Source: Oryzobacter faecalis
GTDB taxonomy: Bacteria; Actinomycetota; Actinomycetes; Actinomycetales; Dermatophilaceae
Assembly (NCBI RefSeq): GCF_046764005.1
Contig: NZ_JBKOFW010000001.1
Location: 186,001 to 250,000, forward strand
DNA length: 64,000 nucleotides
Direction: 5' to 3'
A model generated the notes under the pieces. The model did not search any database and was not told where the DNA came from. It saw only the letters and a program-made list of their open reading frames with translations. Both the position numbers and the translations under genes were made by a program. Positions 38,925-46,648 of this stretch are shown piece by piece; position 1 is the stretch's first letter, and each line of letters starts with the position of its first letter.

Positions 38925-41900
38925 ATGCGCATCCGGGTGCTCGGACCGCTGCTCGTCGACGACCGGGCGGCGCTCTCGCCGCGGGACACGGTCGTCCTCG
39001 AGGCGCTCGTCGCCGAGTCCGGTCGCCCGCTCGGGACCGACCGGCTGGCAGAGGCGATGTGGGGGGACGAGCGGCCCGAGTCCTGGGCCAAGCTCATCCC
39101 GAGCAGCGTGCTGCGGATCCGCAAGGTCCTGGGCGGGCCCGCGATCGAGACGACGCCGCACGGCTACCGGCTGGCCCTCGGCGGTGAGGCCGTCGACGCC
39201 GTGCGGTTCGAGCGGCTCGTCGACCGGGGGCACCAGCTCCTCGCCATCGGGGAGCCCGACCGCGCGCGGCACGTGCTGCGGGAGGCGCTGGCCCTGTGGC
39301 GCGGCCGTCCCCTCGCCGAGCTGGAGGACTGGGAGCCGGGACGGGCCGCCGCCGACCGCCTCGTCGAGATGCGTCGGGAGGCGGAGGAGACCGTCATCGA
39401 GGCCGGCCTTCGGGCCGGTGTCCACACCGAGGCGGTCGCGGAGGCGCGGCTGCGGGTGACCGAGGAGCCCCTGCGCGAGCGCCGGTGGTCCCTCCTCGCC
39501 CTGGCGCAGTACCTGTCCGGCGACGCCGCGGCCGCCCTCGCCACCCTCCGGCGGGCGCGGGCCCGGCTCGCCGACGAGCTGGGGCTCGACCCGGGCCCGG
39601 ACCTCGAGGAGCTGGAGCAGGCGATGCTCCGGCGCGACCCCTCCCTCGTCACCCGGGTCGCCCTCCCCGACGCCGACCCGACGAGCCCGTACCCGGGCCT
39701 GCGGTCCTTCGACGTCGACGACGGTGAGTTCTACTTCGGCCGCGACGGTGAGGTGCGCCAGTGCCTCGGCCGGTTGCAGGACACCGGGTGCGTGGTCGTC
39801 GTCGGCGCCTCCGGGTGCGGCAAGTCCTCACTCCTGCGCGCGGGCGTCGCGGCCGCCCTCCGTCGCGACGGGGAGAAGGTCGTCGTGCTCGGTCCCGGCA
39901 GCGACCCGGTGGGGACGCTCCGCGAGCTCACGGGCTCCGGCTTCGCCGGAACCCTCGTCGTCGACCCGCTCGACGAGGTCCTCGTCGCCTGCGGTCCGGA
40001 CGGCCGCCGCGAGCTCACCACGCTGCTGGTCGAGCTCTCCCGGTGGTGGGGGCTCGCCATGTCGATCCGCGCCGACCACCTGGCCGACGTGGCCGACGAG
40101 CCGGCCCTCGCCCGGCTGGTGGAGCGGGGCACCTACCTCCTGGGGCCGATGACCGAGGAGGGCATGAGGGACGCGATCGTGCGTCCCGCCGCGGCGGCGG
40201 CGCTCCTGCTCGAGCCGGGGCTCGTCGACCTGCTCGTCACCGAGGTCACGGGGGCGCCGGGGGCGCTGCCGCTCATGGCGCACGCGCTCCACCAGACGTG
40301 GGAGCGGCGCGAGGGGCGGACCCTCACGGTCGACGGGTACCACGCCTCGGGCGGCATCAGCGGCGCGGTGGCCCAGACGGCCGAGCGGGTGTACGAGGAC
40401 CTGTCGGTCGACGACCGGTCGGCGCTGCGTGACCTCCTCGGGCGGCTCGTCACCGTGGCGCCGGACGGCACGCCGGTGCGGGTCTGGGCCCCCGTGACCC
40501 AGCTCGCTCCGGGGGAGGGCGGGGACCTCGTCGAGGTCCTCGTCCGTGAGCGGCTGCTCACCCGCGACAACGGCGTCGTCGCGGTGGCGCACGAGGCGCT
40601 CGCGCGGTTCTGGCCGCGCCTCGCGGGCTGGCTGGAGGACGACGTCGAGGGCCGGCGCATGCTGCGCCACCTCACGGACGCCGCCGACAGCTGGGAGGCC
40701 CTGGGTCGCGTCGACAGCGAGCTGTACCGGGGGGTCCGGCTGAGCCGGGCCCTGGAGTGGCGCCGCACGTCCGGGGTCCGGCTCACCTCGGTGGAGACCC
40801 AGTTCCTCCGAGCGTCCGAGCAGCGGGCCGACGCCGAACGGCGCCACGAGGCCTTGGCGGCTCGCCGGCGTCGGCGCCAGGTCCGTACGGTCCGTGGCCT
40901 CGTCGTCACGTCCGCCGCCCTCGTCGTCGTCCTCGCGGCTGCGGCCTCGTTCGGGCTGCGCCAGCGCGACCTGGCGGCCGAGGCCTCCGTCGTCTCCCGG
41001 GTGAATGCCGCCGTGGCAGCTGCGTACGAGTCGAGCGACCCGGTGGTGGCGGCCCTCGCGGGGGTCGAGGCGGTCCGCCTCCGGGACGACGCGAGGTCGC
41101 GGACCGCGCTGCACGACGCCCTCGACCGGTGGCCCGCCCTCCTCGCCTCCGTCGTGGTGAGCGGCGCCGTGTCCCTGTCCGTGGGGGACGGCGGGACCGT
41201 CGCCCTCGGGCACGGGTCGAGGCTGACCCTCCACGACCCGGCGTCGCTGGCCCAGGTCGCGGAGGTCCCGGGCAAGGCCCCCGTGGTCCACCTGCTCAGC
41301 GGCGAGCGCGAGGTCCTCATCGGCACCGCCGAGAGCGAGCTCGTGGTCCTCGACCTGTCGGCACGCACGCGGACGTCCCTGCTCGGGTCCGCCCCCGGTG
41401 ACCTCGCCCGCGTGACCGCGAGCGCGGACGGTCGGGTCCGCGCCGGCGAGCACTACGACTGGCGCGACGAGAAGAGCGCCGTTCACGTGTGGCGCGGGAG
41501 GGAGCTCGTCCGCTCGCTGCCACGGCGGGGCCTCGCGGGCCTCCTGGTGACCCCGGACGGGTCGACGCTCGTCGTGCGGCACCGGTCCCCGGCCGCGCTC
41601 AGCGTCGTCGACGTCGCGACGGGGCGTGAGCTCGTCACCAGGACAGGTGCCGACCTGGGGCTGGGGGAGAGCCCGTCGCCGGAGGACCGCCCGCCCATGG
41701 CGGTGAGCCCCGACGGGCGGCTCGTCGCCGTCGGTGTGGGCGCGGACGTGCTCGTCCTCGACGCGAGGACCCTCGCGGTGAGGTGGCGGGCGGACAGCCC
41801 GAGCGGCGCCGTGCTGACCCTGGCGTTCTCCCCCGACGGGGCACTCCTCGTCGGCGGCTCCGACGCCGGGGCCGCCACGGTCTGGACGGTCGGGGGCGCC

Positions 41901-43046
41901 CTGAGGGAGGAGCTCGCCGGTCCCTCGCGCACCGTCACCGGGCTCGGGGTCAGCCCGGACGGGCGGACGCTCTACACGCTCGCGGCCGACGGTCGGCTCA
42001 GTGCGTGGGACCTCGGCGGTGACCGTCGGTCGGTCCAGCTCCTCGTGCCCCCGGACGAGGGTGTCACCGACCTGGTGGCCGAGGTGTCCCCGAGCGGTCG
42101 GGCGGTCGCCTTCGTGGTGCCGGAGCAGGGCGTCCGCACGCGCCCGCTGAGGATCGTCGACCTCGAGAGGGGGAGGACGCTCGAGGGCGCGGTGGCGAGC
42201 CGCGGCGACAGGATCGTGGCGTGGCAGCCGGGCGAGGGGGGACTGCTGGCCACCCACACCGACCGCAGGGTCCAGGTCTGGGACTGGCGTCGCGGGGTCG
42301 CGGTCGCCGAGCGGGACGTGGGGGCGGTCGCGGCGATCACGTGGACCCCGGACGGGCGACGCATCGTCGTGGGCGGACCGGACGGCACGGTGCACCAGGT
42401 CGACGCCGGGACCCTCCTCCCCGTCGGGGCACGGGGCCGGGTCGACGGCGACGTCCTCGACCTGGAACCGGCCGGGGCCGAAAGGGTGCTCACGCTGAGC
42501 TCGTCCTACTCCGTGGACCTGTACCGGGTGGTCGACCTCACCGACGGCTCGACGTCCACCCCACAGGCACCGGGCCTCTGGGTCACGGCACTGGATGTCT
42601 CCCCGGACGGTCGGCTCCTCGCCCTCGGGAGCATCGAGGGCGATGTGGGCGTCGCCGAGGCAGGAACGGGCGACTGGGTCGTCGAACCCCGGAGGGTGCA
42701 CACCGGCGCGGTCCTCGGGGTCGAGTTCTCGGCCGACGGGTCCCTCCTGGCCAGCAGCTCGGCCGACGGCCGGGTCCGCCTGTGGGACGGGCGCTCGGGC
42801 GACCCGCGCGGCTCCCTGTCCGTGGCACCGGCCGGGGTGGCGTCGTACGTCACGTTCGTCGACGACGGCCACACGCTCCTGGTCGCCGGTGGCGACGGCT
42901 CCGTCCGCCGCTGGGACCTGCGCGTCGACACCTGGGTGCGCCTGGCGTGCGAGCGGGCGGGCCGCGACCTCACCGCGGGGGAGTGGGCCGACGTCTTCGG
43001 TGCCGGCCAGCCGTACCGCCGCACCTGCCCGGCAGCGGCCCCCTGA
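38925..43046 (+). CDS. membrane-spanning BTAD/STAND-NTPase/WD40 transcriptional regulator
   Basis: 1373 residues. Order: OmpR-type DNA-binding domain (1-90, 'MRIRVLGPLLVDD...LIPSSVLRIRKVL'), BTAD helical repeats (about 95-245, 'DADPTSPYPGLRSFD' marks the join), STAND/NACHT-like ATPase with P-loop 'GASGCGKSS' (294-302, K300) and Walker B 'LVVDPLDEVL' (about 345), a winged-helix/helical region, a highly basic 'AARRRRRQVRTVRG', one transmembrane helix (about 657-680), then a WD40 propeller to the C terminus ('DGRTLYTLAADGRLSAWD', 'DGSLLASSSADGRVRLWD'). By the positive-inside rule the DNA-binding half is cytoplasmic and the propeller is outside. The start is placed at the ATG at 38925, after the operator. 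Divergent from an exported propeller gene. Confidence 0.85.
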   Translation: MRIRVLGPLLVDDRAALSPRDTVVLEALVAESGRPLGTDRLAEAMWGDERPESWAKLIPSSVLRIRKVLGGPAIETTPHGYRLALGGEAVDAVRFERLVDRGHQLLAIGEPDRARHVLREALALWRGRPLAELEDWEPGRAAADRLVEMRREAEETVIEAGLRAGVHTEAVAEARLRVTEEPLRERRWSLLALAQYLSGDAAAALATLRRARARLADELGLDPGPDLEELEQAMLRRDPSLVTRVALPDADPTSPYPGLRSFDVDDGEFYFGRDGEVRQCLGRLQDTGCVVVVGASGCGKSSLLRAGVAAALRRDGEKVVVLGPGSDPVGTLRELTGSGFAGTLVVDPLDEVLVACGPDGRRELTTLLVELSRWWGLAMSIRADHLADVADEPALARLVERGTYLLGPMTEEGMRDAIVRPAAAAALLLEPGLVDLLVTEVTGAPGALPLMAHALHQTWERREGRTLTVDGYHASGGISGAVAQTAERVYEDLSVDDRSALRDLLGRLVTVAPDGTPVRVWAPVTQLAPGEGGDLVEVLVRERLLTRDNGVVAVAHEALARFWPRLAGWLEDDVEGRRMLRHLTDAADSWEALGRVDSELYRGVRLSRALEWRRTSGVRLTSVETQFLRASEQRADAERRHEALAARRRRRQVRTVRGLVVTSAALVVVLAAAASFGLRQRDLAAEASVVSRVNAAVAAAYESSDPVVAALAGVEAVRLRDDARSRTALHDALDRWPALLASVVVSGAVSLSVGDGGTVALGHGSRLTLHDPASLAQVAEVPGKAPVVHLLSGEREVLIGTAESELVVLDLSARTRTSLLGSAPGDLARVTASADGRVRAGEHYDWRDEKSAVHVWRGRELVRSLPRRGLAGLLVTPDGSTLVVRHRSPAALSVVDVATGRELVTRTGADLGLGESPSPEDRPPMAVSPDGRLVAVGVGADVLVLDARTLAVRWRADSPSGAVLTLAFSPDGALLVGGSDAGAATVWTVGGALREELAGPSRTVTGLGVSPDGRTLYTLAADGRLSAWDLGGDRRSVQLLVPPDEGVTDLVAEVSPSGRAVAFVVPEQGVRTRPLRIVDLERGRTLEGAVASRGDRIVAWQPGEGGLLATHTDRRVQVWDWRRGVAVAERDVGAVAAITWTPDGRRIVVGGPDGTVHQVDAGTLLPVGARGRVDGDVLDLEPAGAERVLTLSSSYSVDLYRVVDLTDGSTSTPQAPGLWVTALDVSPDGRLLALGSIEGDVGVAEAGTGDWVVEPRRVHTGAVLGVEFSADGSLLASSSADGRVRLWDGRSGDPRGSLSVAPAGVASYVTFVDDGHTLLVAGGDGSVRRWDLRVDTWVRLACERAGRDLTAGEWADVFGAGQPYRRTCPAAAP

Positions 43047-43086
43047 CCCGTCCGGGCCGGGTCGCAACCCGGGGGAGGGGCCGATC

Positions 43087-43094
43087 TAGGCTGG
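43087..43094 (+). promoter_or_regulatory. leaderless -10 element TAGGCTGG before the VTT gene
   Basis: TAGGCT plus GG, 4-6 bases before the GTG at 43099; no Shine-Dalgarno. Confidence 0.5.
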
Positions 43095-43098
43095 CCGC

Positions 43099-43662
43099 GT
43101 GGAGGCGCTCGTCGAGGGCTGGCCCGTGTGGGCCGTGTTCGTCGCGCTCTGGCTCGGTGCCCTCGCCCGCGGGACGGCCACCTACTGGGCGGGCCGCGGG
43201 GTGCGCGCCGGGGGAGGCCGCTCGCGCTGGGCGCACCACCTCGACCGGCCCGCCGTCGCCCGCGCCGAGGGGTTCGTCCGCCGGGTCGGCCCGCCCGCGG
43301 TGACGCTGGGCTTCCTCACCATCGGCCTGCAGAGCGCGATCAACGCCTCGGCCGGCATGCTCCGGATGCCGCAGCGCCGGTTCCTGCCCGCGGTCGTCCT
43401 CGGGGCCGCGCTGTGGTCGACCCTCTACACGACCGTCGGGCTGGCGGCGGTCGACGCGTTCCTCGGCGGTGGGGGCTGGTGGTGGCTGCTCGTGCTCGTC
43501 GCCGTGGCAGGCGTGCTCGTCCTCGCGACCCGCCGGGTCCGGGGCCGTGTCGAGGGGGGAGAAGCCGCCGACCCCCACCCCAACCCTCACCGGGACCCTC
43601 ACCCCGACGCGCAGCCGGACCCTCACCCCGACCCGTCCTCATCGCGACCTACCGCCTGGTAG
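43099..43662 (+). CDS. DedA/VTT-domain small membrane protein
   Basis: 187 residues. The core (about 10-145) has the DedA/SNARE-associated layout: 'GTATYWAGRGVRAGG', 'FVRRVGPPAVTLGFLTIGLQSAINASAGMLRMP' (a re-entrant loop with Pro and Asn), and a final helix pair. DedA proteins are proposed undecaprenyl-phosphate or lipid flippases. The C-terminal tail is repetitive (DPHPxPHxDPHPD units), and its last five residues and stop are encoded by a family B palindrome, so the gene end looks remodelled by repeat insertion. Confidence 0.75.
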   Translation: MEALVEGWPVWAVFVALWLGALARGTATYWAGRGVRAGGGRSRWAHHLDRPAVARAEGFVRRVGPPAVTLGFLTIGLQSAINASAGMLRMPQRRFLPAVVLGAALWSTLYTTVGLAAVDAFLGGGGWWWLLVLVAVAGVLVLATRRVRGRVEGGEAADPHPNPHRDPHPDAQPDPHPDPSSSRPTAW

Positions 43663-43700
43663 GTGTCGTGATCGCAGCACCTACCAGGCGGTAGGTCGCG
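43643..43700. repeat. palindromic repeat, family B copy 2
   Basis: Perfect 23-bp arms (43643-43665 with 43678-43700) starting CGCGACCTACCGCCTGGTAG, 12-base centre. The outer part equals copy 1 at 6985; the inner four bases differ in both arms so pairing is kept. It carries the TAG stop of the upstream gene. Confidence 0.85.
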
Positions 43701-43789
43701 GTGGAGCATCCGATCGAGGTCCCGGGCTCACCGTGCCCGGACCTGGCGGGGCCGGAGCCGGTGTCGGTGGGCGCTCGTACCGTCGGCCC

Positions 43790-44252
43790 ATGACGCAGTG
43801 GCGCGAGGTCATCGAGGCCGTCACGCTCGCCCTCGGCGGCGACCGGGTGCGGGGGAGGGCGCTGCTCGAGGAGGCCTGGGACCTCACCGGTCCCGAGGAC
43901 TCGGCGCAGCGCTGCGTCATCGCGCACCACCTCGCCGACGTCCAGGACGACCTCGAGCACGAGGTCGCCTGGGGGCGAACGGGCGCTGGCGGCCCTCTCC
44001 TTCGTCGTCGACGCCGACCTCGCGCCGGTCGGCGTCGAGCGCGCCGCCGCGCTGGCGCCCAGCCTGCACCTCGACCTCGGCAACGCCTACCTGCGGCAGG
44101 GCCGGGTCGAGGACGCGGCGGAGCAGCTCGCCGCGGCCGCGGACGGCATCAGGGCCCTCGCCGACGACGCCTACGGCGACCTCGTGCGGCGCGGGGTCGA
44201 CGGCCTCGCCGAGCGGGTGGACGCGGCGCGAGGCGCCGGCTCGGTCGCCTGA
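43790..44252 (+). pseudogene. frameshifted TPR-like hypothetical protein
   Basis: The first 60 codons (from ATG 43790, 'MTQWREVIEAVTLALGG...RCVIAHHLADVQDDLEHEVAW') read in one frame. The continuation 'ERALAALSFVVDADLAPVG...LHLDLGNAYLRQGRVEDAA...' reads in the next frame to TGA at 44250-44252. Removing one G from the five-G run at 43971-43975 joins them into 153 residues that match a conserved actinobacterial helical-repeat family of unknown function. Either a real frameshift or a homopolymer sequencing error. TACCGT 7 bases before the ATG suggests leaderless expression. Confidence 0.75.
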
Positions 44253-44459
44253 GGCCCGGGCCCGGCCGGTTCGCGACGACGATCACATCGTGGTCAGGAG
44301 GGTCCACATGCCGGTACGTCCGTATCATGGAACACCCGGCCCAGCGGCGTGCCGGATCGCGTCCTCCGACCCCGTCGGACCGGCGCCGCGCCCATCCGGG
44401 CACCCGGCACCCCGTCGACCGACGGGCTGCGACCGCAGCACCCGAAAGAGGGACCTTTC

Positions 44460-46046
44460 GTGACCAAGCCCGTCGTCCTCATCGCCGAGGAGCTCTCGCC
44501 CGCGACCATCGACGCCCTCGGCCCGGACTTCGAGGTCCGCAGCGCCGACGGGTCCGACCGAGGTCAGCTGCTCCCGGCGCTCGCCGACGTCGACGCCGTG
44601 CTCATCCGGTCGGCCACGAAGATGGACGCCGAGGCGCTGGCCGCGGCGAAGAACCTCAAGGTCATCGCCCGCGCCGGCGTCGGCCTGGACAACGTCGACG
44701 TCGAGGCCGCCACGAAGGCGGGCGTCATGGTCGTCAACGCCCCGACCTCCAACATCACCTCCGCGGCCGAGCTCGCGGTCGGGCTCCTCCTCGCCAGCGC
44801 CCGCAACATCGCCCCGGCGAACGAGGCCCTCAAGAACGGCGCGTGGAAGCGGAGCAAGTACGGCGGCGTCGAGCTGCTCGAGAAGAAGGTCGGCATCGTC
44901 GGCTTCGGCCGCATCGGCCAGCTCGTCGCCGAGCGGCTCAAGGGATTCGGCGTCGAGATCCTCGCCTACGACCCCTACGTGTCGGTCCAGCGCGCCGGCC
45001 AGCTCGGCGCCCGGCTCGTCACCCTCGACGAGCTCCTCGCCGAGTCCGACTTCATCACCATCCACCTGCCGAAGACCCCCGAGACCCTGGGCCTGATCGG
45101 CAAGGAGGCGCTGACCAAGGTCAAGCCGAGCGTCCACATCATCAACGCCGCCCGCGGGGGCGTCCTCGACGAGGAGGCCCTGGCCGACGCCATCGCCGAG
45201 GGCCGCGTGGCCGGCGCCGGCCTCGACGTCTTCGCCAAGGAGCCCTGCACCGACAGCCCGCTCTTCGCCTTCGAGTCGGTGGTCGTCACCCCGCACCTGG
45301 GCGCCTCGACCGAGGAGGCCCAGGAGAAGGCCGGTGTCGCCGTCGCGAAGTCGGTGCGCCTCGCGCTCGGCGGCGACCTCGTCCCCGATGCGGTCAACGT
45401 CTCGGGCGGCGCCGTCGCCGAGGAGGTGCGCCCGGGCATCGACCTCGTCGAGAAGCTCGGCCGGGTCTTCACGGCCTATGCCGGCGCCGTCCCGGTGCAG
45501 CTCGACGTCGACGTCCGCGGCGAGATCACCCAGCACGACGTCTCCATCTGGGAGCTCGCCGCCCTCAAGGGCCTGTTCACCGACGTCACCGAGGACCCCG
45601 TCACCTACGTCAACGCCCCGCTGCTCGCCAAGGAGCGTGGCTGCGAGTCGCGCCTCCTCACCGACGCGGTGTCCGAGGACTTCCGCAACGTCACCACGCT
45701 CCACGGCACGCTGGCCGACGGCACGACCGTCTCGATCGCCGGCACCCTGACCGGTCCGAAGCTGGTGCAGAAGCTCATCGGCGTCAACGGCTACGACCTC
45801 GAGATCCCGATCTCCAAGCACCTCGCGTTCTTCGCGTACGAGGACCGGCCCGGCGTCATCGGCGCCGTCGGCCGCCTCCTCGGCGACGCGAACGTCAACA
45901 TCGCCGGGATGCAGGTCTCCCGCGACGACTCGCGTGGCAAGGCGCTCGTCTGCCTCACGGTCGACAGCGCGATCCCGGGTGACGTAGTCAGCGCCATCGA
46001 GAAGGAGATCGGCGCGGAGACGGTGCGCGTCGTCGACCTCGACTGA
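44460..46046 (+). CDS. serA: D-3-phosphoglycerate dehydrogenase
   Basis: 528-residue long-form enzyme committing 3-phosphoglycerate to serine. NAD motif 'GFGRIGQLVAERLKGFG' (about 147), catalytic Arg/Glu/His regions 'NAARGGVLDEEAL' and 'VTPHLGASTEEAQ', an intervening allosteric substrate-binding domain (about 315-450) and a C-terminal ACT domain ('FFAYEDRPGVIGAVGRLLGDANVNIAGMQ') for serine feedback, as in mycobacteria. GTG start with AAAGAGGGA about 7 bases upstream. A strong hairpin follows the stop. Confidence 0.96.
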   Translation: MTKPVVLIAEELSPATIDALGPDFEVRSADGSDRGQLLPALADVDAVLIRSATKMDAEALAAAKNLKVIARAGVGLDNVDVEAATKAGVMVVNAPTSNITSAAELAVGLLLASARNIAPANEALKNGAWKRSKYGGVELLEKKVGIVGFGRIGQLVAERLKGFGVEILAYDPYVSVQRAGQLGARLVTLDELLAESDFITIHLPKTPETLGLIGKEALTKVKPSVHIINAARGGVLDEEALADAIAEGRVAGAGLDVFAKEPCTDSPLFAFESVVVTPHLGASTEEAQEKAGVAVAKSVRLALGGDLVPDAVNVSGGAVAEEVRPGIDLVEKLGRVFTAYAGAVPVQLDVDVRGEITQHDVSIWELAALKGLFTDVTEDPVTYVNAPLLAKERGCESRLLTDAVSEDFRNVTTLHGTLADGTTVSIAGTLTGPKLVQKLIGVNGYDLEIPISKHLAFFAYEDRPGVIGAVGRLLGDANVNIAGMQVSRDDSRGKALVCLTVDSAIPGDVVSAIEKEIGAETVRVVDLD

Positions 46047-46060
46047 GGTCCACCCACGAC

Positions 46061-46104
46061 CGACCGGAGGCGGGCCACCCCACGCGGGGGGCCCGCCTCC
46101 GTCG
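46061..46104 (+). terminator. serA terminator
   Basis: GGAGGCGGGCC (46066-46076) pairs with 46090-46100, extended by CGAC/GTCG beyond a one-base bulge; 12-base loop. No T-tract, as usual for this GC content. It starts 15 bases after the stop. Confidence 0.7.
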
Positions 46105-46284
46105 TGCGACGAGGGGGGCACCCCCACGCACCGCGCACCGACGCACCGGACGCGTCGGTGCGCGGGCCCGCAGGCCGCGGAATCCGTCGCCGATCGGGCG
46201 CCCGGCCGCAGGAGCAGTGGCCGAAGCGTCCGGATGCTGGAAACCCGCTGGCCGGTACTAGGACGTCCACGTACCGTCGTCGGT
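46105..46284. other. gap between serA terminator and leuB leader ORF
   Basis: No gene is supported. It holds palindromic fragments such as GCACCGACGC/GCGTCGGTGC (46136-46160 area) and probably the promoter for the leader ORF; TACTAG near 46256-46261 is a possible -10. Confidence 0.4.
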
Positions 46285-46338
46285 ATGCAGCGGCTCGAGG
46301 TACGCCTCCTCATTCCCGGCCGCGGCGAGGCCCGGTAG
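46285..46338 (+). CDS. candidate leuB leader peptide MQRLEVRLLIPGRGEAR
   Basis: 17 codons with five branched-chain codons in the first ten (Leu, Val, Leu, Leu, Ile), including the rare GTA and ATT. The stop codon falls inside an 11-bp hairpin (46320-46356). The layout resembles the ilvB leader, but no T-tract terminator follows, so the mechanism (if any) may be translational or Rho-linked. No good Shine-Dalgarno; possibly leaderless. Confidence 0.5.
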   Translation: MQRLEVRLLIPGRGEAR

Positions 46339-46356
46339 TCAGCTCCCTCGCCGCGG
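46320..46356 (+). promoter_or_regulatory. hairpin over the end of the leuB leader ORF
   Basis: CCGCGGCGAGG (46320-46330) pairs perfectly with CCTCGCCGCGG (46346-46356), 15-base loop containing the leader TAG. A ribosome stalled on the Leu-Leu-Ile codons would stop just before it. Confidence 0.55.
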
Positions 46357-46458
46357 AGACCCCGCGACGTCGCTGACCGCTCGCCGTCACATCGGCTCGA
46401 GCGCCCGACCCACCCGAAGCAGACATGCGGCCGCAGCGCCGCGGAAGCGAGCACCACG

Positions 46459-46554
46459 ATGAACGAGAACAGCACCCTGGACGAGGCCACCCTGGCCCGC
46501 CAGGCCCTCCAGGAGTCCATGGACCTGCGCGACCAGGGGCATTCGGACGACTGA
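46459..46554 (+). CDS. 31-residue small ORF between leader and leuB
   Basis: 'MNENSTLDEATLARQALQ' continues to 31 residues, acidic and helical. The reading frame uses normal GC3 codons, and a hairpin follows at 46577-46613. The ribosome site is weak (GGAAGCGAG). It is either a small protein gene or part of the leuB leader RNA. Confidence 0.4.
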   Translation: MNENSTLDEATLARQALQESMDLRDQGHSDD

Positions 46555-46576
46555 GGCGCCCCCGGCGCCCGCCCGC

Positions 46577-46613
46577 CGGCCGTCCCGCCCGCCTCCACGG
46601 GCTGGGACGGCCG
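46577..46613 (+). terminator. hairpin between the small ORF and leuB
   Basis: CGGCCGTCCC (46577-46586) pairs with GGGACGGCCG (46604-46613), 17-base loop, no T-tract. It would separate the upstream leader RNA from the leaderless leuB promoter that follows. Confidence 0.5.
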
Positions 46614-46635
46614 TCCGCATCCCGAACACCCTGCC

Positions 46636-46643
46636 TAGGCTGG
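46636..46643 (+). promoter_or_regulatory. leaderless-type -10 element TAGGCTGG before leuB
   Basis: TAGGCT with GG, 5-7 bases before the leuB ATG; GGAGACC overlaps it and could serve as a weak ribosome site if transcription starts upstream. Confidence 0.5.
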
Positions 46644-46648
46644 AGACC

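Noticed and set aside
39828..43067. 1079-codon minus-strand frame under the WD40 regulator
   Set aside because: Low-complexity Arg/Gly/Ala translation and exact antisense register to a well-supported gene.
44308..44463. 51-codon ORF before serA with a good AGGAGGG site
   Set aside because: No amino-acid bias suggesting a serine leader, no hairpin/terminator arrangement, and it overlaps the serA start; probably upstream leader DNA with a chance ribosome site.
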